DNA of 64,000 nt from Exophiala sp. HKRS030 (Eukaryota; Ascomycota; Eurotiomycetes; Chaetothyriales; Herpotrichiellaceae). The stretch spans positions 2,418,001 through 2,482,000 of the forward strand of contig JAHWDD010000002.1 in NCBI GenBank assembly GCA_023897205.1. The letters are read 5' to 3'. Below are positions 36,642 to 46,964 of this stretch, piece after piece. A model generated the notes under the pieces. It did not search any database. It saw only the letters and a program-made list of their open reading frames with translations, and was not told where the DNA came from. Position numbers and translations under genes: made by a program. Positions within the stretch are counted from its first letter, which is position 1. Every line of letters starts with the position of its first letter.

Positions 36642-37511
36642 ATGACCGCCTATACACGAGTAGGAGCTGTGACTGGCGCCAACAAAGGCGTTGGTCTCGC
36701 CATCGTTCGCCAGCTAGCTTTGCAATATCCCAAGTCTGCATACAACAACGGCCCATTACTCATCTATCTGACTGCGCGAAACGAAGAGCGAGGTCAAGCA
36801 GCACTACAAAGTATCCAAGATGATCCCGCGCTTCGAAACACCAAAGCCCTAAGAGCTTACGGAGGACTCGCCGATGTTGAGTATCTCCCACTAGACATTG
36901 AAAGCAAGCAGAGCATCGATGACTTTGCAGCCACGTTGAGGCAGCGACACCCTGATGGGATCGATTTCCTCATCAACAATGCCGGCGTTGCACTTCAAGG
37001 ATTTGACGAGAACGTTGTCAGACAGACGCTGCGCTGCAACTACTATGGAACCCTGCAAGCATCACAACAACTTCTGCCACACATTCGCGACGGCGGGCGC
37101 CTGGTAAATGTCGCAAGTATGTCTGGTCATTTGACGTCCAAGTACTCGGACGCCATCAAGTCACGTTTCCGAAGTGCTTCGAAACCAGAACAAGTCTCTG
37201 AGCTGATGGAGGAATACGCCTCGGCTGTGGCTAATGGGACATACCAAAACGACTGGCCTGGCAACTCTTATTCCGTGTCCAAGGCAGGCCTGATTGGCGT
37301 GACAAAGACACTCGCGCGGATCAATGCTCAGTCCGGCAGCAAAACCTTCATCAACAGTTGCTGTCCGGGTTACGTTTCCACAGACATGACCAAACATCGA
37401 GGAGTCAAGACGCCAGGTGAGGGAGCACAGACTCCTGTATTGCTTGCTCTAGGCGATATCAAGGATTTGAATGGAGAGTTCTGGCAAAACGAGAAGGTTA
37501 TCGAATGGTGA
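36642..37511 (+). CDS. Short-chain dehydrogenase, carbonyl reductase (CBR)-like
   Basis: NADPH-dependent SDR of 289 aa, probably cytosolic, expected to reduce aldehydes, ketones or quinones. The cofactor motif TGANKGVG is at residues 11-18, NNAG follows in the LINNAGVAL strand, and the catalytic YSVSK motif precedes GVTKTLA. The insert before the catalytic Tyr (KSRFRSASKPEQVSELMEE) is typical of the CBR1 type, as is the C-terminal half (CPGYVSTDM...GAQTPVLLAL). The start is the ATG at 36642; the frame is open further upstream but the sequence there is not SDR-like. Single exon. The exact substrate is unknown. Confidence 0.9.
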   Translation: MTAYTRVGAVTGANKGVGLAIVRQLALQYPKSAYNNGPLLIYLTARNEERGQAALQSIQDDPALRNTKALRAYGGLADVEYLPLDIESKQSIDDFAATLRQRHPDGIDFLINNAGVALQGFDENVVRQTLRCNYYGTLQASQQLLPHIRDGGRLVNVASMSGHLTSKYSDAIKSRFRSASKPEQVSELMEEYASAVANGTYQNDWPGNSYSVSKAGLIGVTKTLARINAQSGSKTFINSCCPGYVSTDMTKHRGVKTPGEGAQTPVLLALGDIKDLNGEFWQNEKVIEW

Positions 37512-38074
37512 AATCTACTCTACTGCCTCTGACAACAATCAACTTCTGGTCGCTGTGCATCCGCCTAAGACAAGGCATTTGTAATACCAGTGGAGCAGGG
37601 GACATTCAAGACCAACCCAGAACAGCTCGTCGACCTTGAATATATGCCAGATTCTGCATTGAAACACACATAAATCTCCGATGTCTCTTCACATTGAACC
37701 TTGGCAACATGCTTTATATCCGCTGGGCGTGTCCCATTTGCGTTATCTCCGCCCTAGTCCAAATCTATTGGGGCGTAGCCTCTCAGGTTTGTCAGGTTTG
37801 TCTTGTATGTACAAGGCTTACGCATAGACAGAAAGGGTTTGGTGCATTCGTACTCGGAACTATAATTGGCTTTTCACCGAGTCCCTACGATACGGAGCAT
37901 CGTCAACGACACCTTTGAATACCTGCAGAAGGTATATAATAAGGTTCTCGACATGCCTTCTCTCGACGTTGATACTCTGCACCTCAGCTTCAGATCACTT
38001 AATTAACGTACATTCTACAGTCGATCTTTGGCTTTGACCAGGCCCAGACAGACCGCAGTACTACTTTTGTCAAA
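37512..38074. promoter_or_regulatory. Interval upstream of the second SDR gene, with TATA box
   Basis: A good TATA box, TATATAA, lies at 37933-37939, about 140 bp before the ATG of the downstream SDR and well placed for a core promoter. The remaining sequence shows no gene. Confidence 0.55.
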
Positions 38075-39079
38075 ATGACCGCCCGATACGCTCCTGCCTA
38101 TGAACTGTCCTCCTTGGCTGGCCCCGGCGACGCTCGTCCTACGGCTCTCCAAATCATCCACGACAACAAGCTCGAGAATGCACTCACTGATAAAGTCATC
38201 CTGGTGACGGGAACTTCGTCGGGCCTCGGGATCGAGACTGTTCGCGCGCTCAAGGCCACAGGCGCAAAGATTTATGGCACCGCTCGCGACCTGGAGAAGG
38301 GCCGTAAAGCCCTTGCCGGCGTCTTGGAACCAGGTAAAGTCGAGCTACTCCAACTCGATACGGCGTCATTCGAGAGCGTGCGTGCCTGCGCGAGGGACTT
38401 CCTCACCAAGGAATCCAAGCTCAACATCCTGATCAACAACGCCGGCATCATGGCCGTACCCGAGCGCGTGCTCACAAAGGACGGGCACGAAGCACAGTTC
38501 CAGACGAATCACCTCGGCCACTTCCTGCTGTTCCAGTTGCTGAAGCCAACACTGCTCGCATCTTCTGAGCCCGGGTTCGCTTCGCGCGTCGTCAACGTCT
38601 CCAGCATCGGTCACCGACAGTCGCAGATCCGATTTGATGATTTAACCTTCAACCAGCAGGACTCGTATACTCCGTTCGCAGCGTACGGCCAGTCCAAGAC
38701 GGCCAATATCTATATGGCCAATGAGATCGAGCGTCGATACGGCGCGCAGGGCCTGCACGCCTGGTCACTGCACCCTGGAGGCATTCAGACCGGGTTGGGC
38801 GTCCATGTCGATTTCTCGGGATTGTTGGCCCTCCCTGAGATCCAAAAGAGCATGAAGTCCCCTGAGCAAGGTGCTGCAACTACCGTCTTGGCCGCCGTAG
38901 AGAAAGAATTGGAGGGTAAAGGAGGGAAATTCCTCGACGATACTGCCGTGTCGGCTCCCATTGACCCCACGAGGAAGCATGAACTTGCAGCGCCTGGTTA
39001 CGAGGGCTGGATCTACGACGAGGATGCAGCGAAGCAGTTGTGGACTGTCAGCAGCCAGATTGTTGGCATCGGTGAGTAA
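38075..39079 (+). CDS. Short-chain dehydrogenase, retinol dehydrogenase/WWOX-like
   Basis: NAD(P)-dependent SDR of 334 aa. A ~40-residue N-terminal extension precedes VILVTGTSSGLG (cofactor motif at 45-52). NNAGIM, the NHLGHFLL motif and catalytic YGQSK follow, then HPGGIQTGLG. This pattern matches the fungal retinol-dehydrogenase/WW-domain-oxidoreductase-like SDRs, which often sit in secondary or catabolic gene sets. It is only about 25-30% similar by eye to the adjacent SDR, so the pair is not a tandem duplication. Single exon, start at the only suitable ATG, with a TATA box upstream. It converges on lamB with 156 bp between stop codons. Substrate unknown. Confidence 0.9.
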   Translation: MTARYAPAYELSSLAGPGDARPTALQIIHDNKLENALTDKVILVTGTSSGLGIETVRALKATGAKIYGTARDLEKGRKALAGVLEPGKVELLQLDTASFESVRACARDFLTKESKLNILINNAGIMAVPERVLTKDGHEAQFQTNHLGHFLLFQLLKPTLLASSEPGFASRVVNVSSIGHRQSQIRFDDLTFNQQDSYTPFAAYGQSKTANIYMANEIERRYGAQGLHAWSLHPGGIQTGLGVHVDFSGLLALPEIQKSMKSPEQGAATTVLAAVEKELEGKGGKFLDDTAVSAPIDPTRKHELAAPGYEGWIYDEDAAKQLWTVSSQIVGIGE

Positions 39080-39235
39080 AACAGTCTCAACAGCAAGAAT
39101 TCGAGGACACGCAAGAGCATACCCAGGTAGAATGGAAATGCCGACAACTTTTTGTTTCTCATGCTTTCTTTGTGCACAAATGGCACACACTCAATTTTGA
39201 TTTACACTTACATGGAGTACACCTGGCAGTGTATC

Positions 39236-40143
39236 TCATCTCCCATGAGCTTTGTTGAATTCGTCGATGACCTCTTTGGTCGTCTTGATGATGCCCAGAC
39301 AACCAGGCGAGTCCGAGTGACAGCATATCGAGATGGGATAATCCTTGACAGGGAGCTTTACCGTAGTGCCATCCACAGCCGTCACCGATTGCGTGTTGAG
39401 TTGTTGGCCGACGTGTTTCCTGACATCCCCCAGGTCCCACGGCTTCTTCTTCCGGTCGATCACCAGCATCCCGTCGCTGTTGTACTTGACGTCGCCGTAC
39501 ATTTCGGCCCAGAAAGTGATGCCGAGGTCGTTGGCCGCCTTCTCCATGTTCGTCCCGGCCAGACCGAACACGGGTATGCCTTTCGGGATGCCCTCCATGA
39601 CCGCCCGGGCGACCTCGTAATCTCTGCACATCATGCCATACAAGATACCGTGAGGTTTGACGTGGTGCAATGGCACACCTTCCTTTTCGAGGAAGCCCTT
39701 GAGGGCCCCGACTTGGTATACCGTGATCGCTGTTAATTCTTCAGGTGACATTTTGATCTCCCTTCGTCCGAAACCTTGATCGTACACGCACACAGCAGGT
39801 CAGCAATGGAACTGAGCCCCCAGAGAGGAAAGTGGAATGGCCTAGACTGACCTTGGATGTCTGGAAGACCTGGATGCGCACCGATCTTGATGCCATGTTT
39901 CTTACAGTTCCGAACCGTCTCCTGCATGATGAGCGGATCACCTGCGTGAAACCCGCAGGCGACGTTGGCATGGTCGATGAGAGGCAGAAGCTCCAGATCA
40001 GGACCACAGACATAATTTCCATACTATTAGTCTCGTCATCAATATCGTCGTTCCAAAATCACACACCCTGGCACCAAAATACTTACGGCTTCTCCCATGT
40101 CGACATTGAGCAATGCCTTATGCTTGATTGGTGGAGCGGCCAT
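39236..40143 (-). CDS. lamB: LamB/YcsF-family lactam utilisation protein (PxpA-like)
   Basis: Member of the LamB/YcsF family, which includes Aspergillus LamB (use of lactams such as 2-pyrrolidinone) and bacterial PxpA, the ring-opening subunit of ATP-dependent 5-oxoprolinase. About 255 aa from exons 40143-40087, 40023-39852 and 39774-39236; the introns are 40024-40086 and 39775-39851. The family signature LLNVDMGEAYGNY is created across the first splice. HANVACGFHAGDP, GAHPGLPD, GFGRREIKM (across the second splice) and VKPHGILY follow, all at expected spacing. Divergent from lamA across 580 bp. Known A. nidulans lam genes are likewise divergent and controlled by AmdR plus carbon/nitrogen repression; that control here is inference. 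Confidence 0.93.
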
Positions 40144-40723
40144 GGCGAACTTGGAAGGCGTATATTTTAGTGCAATGCTATTCTGTACCCTTGATATCGC
40201 GGTCGTGCAAGACTGTATGTGACGCTCAGCAACACCCAAGCGACTGGTTCTTTTATGCACCCTCCGGGCGGAACGAGGCATTGCTCAGCGAACGGGGTAT
40301 TTTATAGCATACGTCAGCTGTCGATGGATCACACCCAACGGAGAACAACGGTCTGTGGAGAAAATCTCCTCGCAAAGATAAGAGCCGAAGCCCCTCATCA
40401 TACGTACAAGTATCGAGAGGAGGAGATTTCTGATGGTTTGCCCAATCAAGCGCGGATCCTCACCAATGGCTCTCCGAACGACCGACTTGACGACTCAGAC
40501 GAGCGAGTTGTAATTAGATAATGGCCCTGGGCAAAGCCCACGTTTCGCCGGAGAATCCTGGTTGAAACCAATCCATGCATGGGGTTTGCTTGCTTGGGAT
40601 CTGATCGCTTGGGTTCCGGAACCATATATGTGAACTTATCCATCTCCTCCCTCCCCCATCGTAGTGTGATCATCCCAAATCCCTGTTCTCCGTCGTGTCA
40701 TCACACACATACGCGCGCAAACG
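40144..40723. promoter_or_regulatory. Divergent lamB-lamA promoter with CCAAT and GATA sites
   Basis: Shared 580-bp control region. Three CCAAT boxes lie on the + strand at 40442-40446, 40463-40467 and 40568-40572. Two AreA/NIT2-type AGATAA sites are at 40376-40381 and 40516-40521. By chance about one CCAAT and two HGATAR sites would be expected in this length, so only the CCAAT grouping stands out. The lamA-proximal 80 bases are C/T-rich with a weak CATATATG element at 40623-40630. Confidence 0.6.
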
Positions 40724-43700
40724 ATGGAGAAACTCAAGACCCTTCTCGTCGCCAACCGTGGCGAGATTGCTGTCCGCATATGCAAAACGGCGCGTAAGCT
40801 GGGGATCCGTACGGTATCAATCTACACATCCGCCGACGCTGCGAGTTCGCATGTCGGTGCCGCAGACGAGGCGGTACTCCTCGAAGGGCCGGACACCAAG
40901 GGATATATCGACGCCGAGCAGATCGTAGGTATCGCCAAAGCCAAAGGTGCCAATGGCGTCATACCGGGCTATGGTTTCCTTTCCGAAAACACCGACTTTG
41001 CACACCAGGTCACGCAGGCTGGCATGGTCTTCGTCGGCCCGAGTTCCAAATGCATAGAGGACTTTGGCATCAAGCACACCGCCAGAGAGCTGGCTGCCAA
41101 AGCGAATGTGCCAATCGTGCCGGGGACGAAAGGCCTCGTGAAATCCGAAGACGAGGCCGTCGAGGAGGCCAAGAAGCTGGGATTCCCCGTATGTTCGCGC
41201 TTACTTGCCCTTGAAGGGGCTCTATGAAAAGTATGTGCTTTTTGCTGACAAGGAGGCTACCCAGGTAATGCTCAAAGCCACGGCAGGAGGTGGCGGTATG
41301 GGACTACTCGCTTGCAAAGACGAAGCCGAAGTGCGCAAGTCGTTCAAGACGGTACAGTCTCGTGGAGAGACGCTGTTCAAGAATGCAGGCCTCTTCATCG
41401 AACGGTACTATCCTTCCTCGCACCACATCGAAGTGCAAGTCTTTGGTAACGGACAGGGGCAAGCCATTCACTTTGGCGAACGAGAGTGCTCGATCCAACG
41501 ACGACATCAGAAGGTCATCGAGGAGTGCCCGAGCCCGTTTGTCGTCAAGCACCCCGAGCTCCGAGAGAAGCTGGGCTCGGCGGCGGTCCGCCTGGCCGAG
41601 TCGATCAACTATGGCTCTGCCGGCACGATCGAGTATCTCGTCGACGACGAGACGGGGGACTTTTTCTTTCTCGAGATGAATACCAGATTGCAGGTCGAAC
41701 ACGGCATCACCGAGCTATGCTACGGCGTCGACCTCGTCGAGTTGATGCTCAAGCAAGCTGACGCGGAACTGTGCGGCAAGGGAGGACTTTCGGGCCAGTA
41801 CCTGAAGAGCCTGCAACCAAAGGAGCCCAAAGGCGCGGCCGTTGAGGTCCGGTTGTACGCCGAGAACCCTGCCAAAGACTACGCGCCCTCTCCCGGAACG
41901 CTTCAGCACGTCTCTTGGAAGGACGTTCCCGGTTCGAGGATCGACGGCTGGGTGCACACGGGGACCAAAGTCACGTCTTTCTACGACCCGCTCCTCGCAA
42001 AGGTCATGATGCATGCTGACACTCGGGAGCAAGCCATCGAGAAACTCTCCGAGATGCTACAAGGCTCCAAAGTCCTCGGTCCCGCGACCAACATCGAATT
42101 CCTCGCTGAAATCCTACAAGACGAGACATTCAAGTCTGGTCGAACGATGACAAAGTTCCTCGAGTCGTTCAGATATCAGCCCCATGCGATTGATGTGCTT
42201 CAAGGCGGGGCCTATACCCTGGTTGAAGATTGGCCCGGTCGTCCTACCATCGGAAAGGGCTTCTCGCACTCGGGGCCAATGGACCCCGTGGCTTTCCGAA
42301 TCGCAAATGCCCTGGTCGGCAACCCGACTGGCAAGGAGGGTATCGAGATCACCCTCAGTGGTCCAGACCTCAGATTCCTTGGGGCTGCGATCATCGCCGT
42401 GTGTGGTGCGCCCATGGAGATCAAACTCGATGGACAGCCCGCGCCGATGTGGACGCGCCTGAAGATCAAAGCAGGTCAACGCTTGACCATCGGCAAGACC
42501 ACAGGCGGAGGGTGTCGGTCTTATCTGGCCATCTACGGCGGTTTGCCGAGCATCGCGACTTGGTTCGGTTCCAAGTCGACAGCACCCATGACGGCAGTGG
42601 GTGGACTCCAGGGACGCGCACTGGCCGCGGGAGATTTGTTGGCCATCACCAGCGAGCTGCCAGATATCAAAGGCGAGTTGAAGCTGCCTGAGCGACTGAT
42701 CCCCACGTATCCCGAAGAGTGGGACCTTTTCTCGATGCCTGGTCCGTACGACGATGGATTCATCACACCTGACTCGATCGAGGAGTTCTACGGCAGCACC
42801 TACACCATCTCGCACAACGCCTCCAGAGGTGGTATTCGTCTCCTGGGTCCGAAGCCGAAATGGTCCCGAACCGACGGTGGAGAAGGAGGTGCTCATCCGT
42901 CCAACGTGATCGAATACGGCTACCCCGTGGGCACGCTGAACTGGACGGGTGACGACCCGTGCTTGTTCCCCGTCGACGCACCTGACTATGGTGGTTTTGT
43001 GTCTGCGACCACCACCGTCAAGGCCGACTACTGGCGCATGGGTCAAATGAAAGCAGGCAACAAGTTAAGGTTCAACAGGGTATCATATGCGGATGCCATT
43101 GCGAAGAGGCACGAAGTCGAGAAATTCCTGGCACAAGTCCACGACGTCTGCAATGGGAGCGGAAGATTCGAAGATGTCAAGCCACTGACATGCGACGGCG
43201 TTCCTGCGTCGACGAAGAACAAAGGTTGGGAGCAGGCGCTCGTCCATCAGATCCACGAGGACCCAAGCAGACATCAGCCGCTAGTGTCTTACCGTCAGGG
43301 AGGTGACGACTTTTTGCTGATCGATTATGGTCACGGCTCGTTCGACTTGAACTACCGATGTCGCGCGGTTGCCTTGTATCAAAAATTGCGTGAGGCCAAG
43401 GGAGAAGTGTCTTTTGGAAGTGGTGCGCTGTTGACCGGTATGGCGTGTGGCAATTCTCTGATGCTGTATTTCGACTCGCTAAAGGTGAGCCGGGATACGT
43501 TGCTGCAAGCCTTGATCCGACTCGAAAATGAGTTGGGTGATTTGAGCGAGGCGAAATACCCCAGTCGCAAGTATAAACTTCCCATCACCTTCAAGAGCAA
43601 GAGACAAAAGGAGAGTCTACAGAGATACATGGAGACGCAGAGACCTTACGCGTCGTATTTACCAGACCCGGCAGAGTTTGTGGCCAAGAACAACGGCTTC

Positions 43701-44673
43701 ACAGAGCAGCAGGTACGTTTTGATCAAAGCCATTTCTCTCTCGTCCGTTCCAAGTTCAGTAGGCTATTGTTAACTTTCAAAACAGCTACGTGATATCCTG
43801 ACCAAATCGTCACTGATGGTGGTCGCGGTGGGTTTCTTCGTGGCACTACCAATCTGCCTGCCCATCGACCCTCGGCAGCGCATGCAGTGTCCCAAGATGA
43901 ACCCTTCGAGGGTCCACACCCCCGAGGGACAGGTCGGCTGGGGAGGTTCGTGCATGGCCATCTACAACGTCGAGTCGCCCGGAGGGTACATGAACATTGG
44001 CCTGTCGATTCCAGGCGCAGATATTCTGGGGTACAAAAAGGGCTACAATTCCCAAAAGCCGTGGCTCTTTGAGGATTTTGACCAAATCACCTTTTACGAG
44101 GTATCCGAAGAGGAATACGAAGGCATGATGGCAACTTTCCGGAGCGGAAGGTACGAGTACGAGTATGAAGATACTGTGTTTGACATGAAGGAACACAACA
44201 AGTTGCTCAGAGACACCAAGGCCGAGGTCGCGCAGATCCGGGCCAAGCAGCGTGAAGCTCAGGCCGAGATGGACAAGATCGAAAAGGAATTGCTGGTCAA
44301 GTGGAACGAGGAGAAGGAGGCTGGTAAGATCAGCATCGACACGGTGCATGATTTGATGCATGGTAAGTTCCTTGACTCGATATTTGCGTGTGTCGTTTTG
44401 AACGAGACGAACTGACGAATCCGATCTCTCACAGACCCTGATATCATCGCCGTCGAGGCTCCGTTGAACGCCAATGTCTGGAAGGTCGAGGTCAAGGAAG
44501 GAGACGTCATCAAGGATGAACAGATCGTCTCAATCTTGGAGGCCATGAAGCTCGAGATTCCCGTCAAAGCAGAACAGAGTATGGCAGGTGCCAAAGTGGA
44601 GAAGATGTTGGTGAAGCCGAACGACGTGGTCCAGGCTGGAAATCCTCTGATGCTCCTGCGACGAGCGAAATAG
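40724..44673 (+). CDS. lamA: LamA: biotin-dependent urea-carboxylase-like enzyme (BC-CT-BCCP) of the lactam locus
   Basis: Large biotin carboxylase of about 1242 aa. Exons are 40724-41188, 41265-43712, 43786-44362 and 44435-44673; the introns are 41189-41264, 43713-43785 and 44363-44434. Domain order: biotin carboxylase/ATP-grasp (about 1-450; LLVANRGEIAVRI, KATAGGGGMG, FLEMNTRLQVEH); AHS2/PxpC-like half of the carboxyltransferase (from about 461, GGAYTLVEDWPG...HSGPMD); AHS1/PxpB-like half (from about 814 through PIDPR...SPGGYM); a coiled-coil linker; and a biotinyl domain with EAMKLE, biotin on Lys about 1202. This is the urea carboxylase layout without the allophanate hydrolase of Dur1,2. 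Paired with lamB it probably activates or carboxylates a cyclic amide for ring opening. The pairing is known; the reaction is inferred. Urea itself is a less likely substrate. Confidence 0.92.
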
Positions 44674-44943
44674 ATCATGCGGGTTTCTGACAGAAGGACT
44701 GGAAAATCTGTTTGTCGTTTCGTAGTTTGTATCCAGTATTGCTGAGTCTTCTCGTATTTCTCTTTGGCGTGTACTGGAGATACAGAGTCCGTCACAATCA
44801 TCAATCAAGGCCTTATTTCACATAACATTATCCTGTAGCCCGTAGATCAAATATTGATATATCCCATGGGTAGTGTCTTGCAACACCCTCACTTGTCCTC
44901 GTACCGAGGGCGACACAAAGAACTCACTCCAAACCAAATCAAA

Positions 44944-46146
44944 CTATACAAGACATCTCGATAACCCAGGAGGATGAATGAGGAAATTGTCAATGAGCCA
45001 TGCCATACTTGTGTTCGTCACCCCATCGGCCAACTTCAACCAATGTTGGTTCCTGACGGTCGTATCATTCACCCAAGCGTTGGACCCATTGTTGGCGGTG
45101 ATGGTGTTGTACCCATACTCGTTCGCATACGCCAGCATGGGCCAAACTCCGAGTTTTGTGAAATTCTCTAAACCCAAAATGCCATACAAAACGGTGATGG
45201 GGTCCCACGTCTCACGCTCGACCGATCCGCGACCGACGTACCATTGATATGCCGACACAGGGAGTGACTCTGATGAGGGGGGTGGTACTTGTTCCGTCAA
45301 AGGTCTCTGACCTGAGAAAATGGTGCTTCCCAACTCTCCTCCGGAGAAAGTGATTGGGATCGTGTTTGGCCAATGCTCAATCACATATGCCGTGCTATTT
45401 GGGTCGGTCCCTCCGAAATTATACTCCCATCCGGAAGGGTATCGACCACCCATGACGATCAACTCGCTCACTTTGGCCGCCAAAAGCTCTGTGCCGTTCA
45501 AAGGACTCGCGTCGTCGGCTTCTGACCGGAGTAGATTTGCGAGGTTGGTGAGAAAACCGATCGAGATGATGTGAAGACTATTGTTGCCGGCCGAAGCAAG
45601 GATGGAACGGTAAAGCTCGACCGGTGTGGGCGCCAGAGAGGCATTGGTGAGAGATCCAGGCCAGTTGTAGGCGACTTTGCTAGCGTATTCTCCCCTCCTA
45701 CGAACGACAAGTTGAGTTAGCTCTGCCTTTTTGTGATACATCAAAGCCAGAGAAAAAAACCTTACACGTAGTCCCAGTCGTCGAAGAAGGACGCATTTGT
45801 TATGGGACGGATAGCGGCAACAGGGACGTGGTCGTTGCCAAAGTATGAGCAAATGGCCTTTTGGACATTGTGTTAGTGGTTTCAATATGCCAGTTCTTCA
45901 TGTTAGCTGGACACTTACACTTGCTGCAGGAGCACCATACTGTGATGGTGTGTTGATCGCAATCCCTCTCAGGTCGGCCAGGCCGCAGTTGTGTAGGACA
46001 TTGGCTATAGTGAGTGCACCGACATCATCGACATCACCAAACAGGTCGGTGTCTATAATGATAGGTTGGCCATGTCCCTTGACGGCTGATGACGCCGCCA
46101 CGAGACAGCATGGGAGCAACAAGGCGGTTGGAATGGAGACTCTCAT
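44944..46146 (-). CDS. Secreted inosine-uridine-type nucleoside hydrolase
   Basis: Hydrolyses the N-glycosidic bond of ribonucleosides to base plus ribose. About 357 aa from exons 46146-45919, 45857-45766 and 45697-44944; the introns are 45858-45918 and 45698-45765. The N-terminus has a signal peptide (hydrophobic LLLPCCLVAASSA, residues about 8-21). The Ca2+-binding family motif follows at once: D32-T-D34 and D38-x-D40-D41 in IIDTDLFGDVDDVGAL. Many N-x-S/T sites (NNS, NGT, NST, NDT, NTS) fit a secreted glycoprotein. Fungal relatives of this extracellular type are usually annotated 'inosine/uridine-preferring'. It diverges from a 2OG oxygenase over 818 bp and lies near a nucleobase permease, suggesting that external nucleosides are cut and the base imported. 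Confidence 0.92.
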
Positions 46147-46964
46147 CGTTGGAGTATGACGAGGAAAACTATGGGGTGATATGGTATGGTCATACGATTC
46201 TACATCACTCTTATACGTCGTTCTTTCGTCTTGTCAGGAGCATACCTAAAAACAACTTACCGAATACCTAGGTTTGAACTCTGCAAGATAGCTTTGGTTC
46301 ATTTACGATAAGGTCAACAGATCACGCTTAAGAGATTGTCGATATCTCAGGGTTACTATCGCTGTTGTTCAGACCCAATTCACTTCCAATCTCCCGGGAT
46401 TAGGATATACAGAAAACCATGACTTTTAGTGAAATGAAAAAGTAAAGCTGCTTACAGTGGTCGGCAAGGCTGAGCCTCCTTGTACAACGAATGGTGCAAC
46501 ATGATTGGACGATAACCAGAATGGGAGACACCGACGTGTCGTATCATAAGAACTGCGTACATCCTCTGCTCACTATCTCAGGCTCTGACTACCAATCGTA
46601 TCAAATGCCGGTTCATAAGTCTTATCATTATACCCGTTCTGACAATTCCCGAAATTCTTTAAAAGCCTCGTACGATGCGTACATGTGTCAATCTAGGAGG
46701 TCTGGGCCCATCCGACTTGTTTTCCCAGGTATATTATCATCTCTCCATTCTGTTCATGAACCAAATTGATATCGTTTTGGGTTTCAATACGTGACCAGAA
46801 TCCATCGTCATCAAGACCCGGATACGGCATATTTTCCTGTATCAACACCGACTTCAATGCGCGTGCATAGTACTTAACTTTCCAACACCGGCAAGCAAAG
46901 TCGCTCGCTCGCTTCTCCTCCTCTGTGAAATTTTGGTGTGTTTCTTTGCATCACGATCAGAGTC
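46147..46964. promoter_or_regulatory. Divergent promoter between nucleoside hydrolase and 2OG oxygenase 1
   Basis: 818 bp holding at least four HGATAR sites: AGATAG 46286-46291, CGATAA 46306-46311, and TGATAA on the minus strand at 46622-46627 and 46734-46739. The first two are only 14 bases apart, the close pairing favoured by AreA-type GATA factors. About two and a half such sites are expected by chance, so enrichment is modest. No coding sequence seen. Confidence 0.45.

Noticed and set aside
36642..39079. The two adjacent SDR genes as a tandem duplication
   Set aside because: Different subfamilies: different N-termini, motif surroundings and C-terminal halves.
40724..44673. Annotation of lamA as urea amidolyase (Dur1,2)
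   Set aside because: The allophanate hydrolase (amidase) part is absent and the gene is paired with lamB, so a lactam role fits better.
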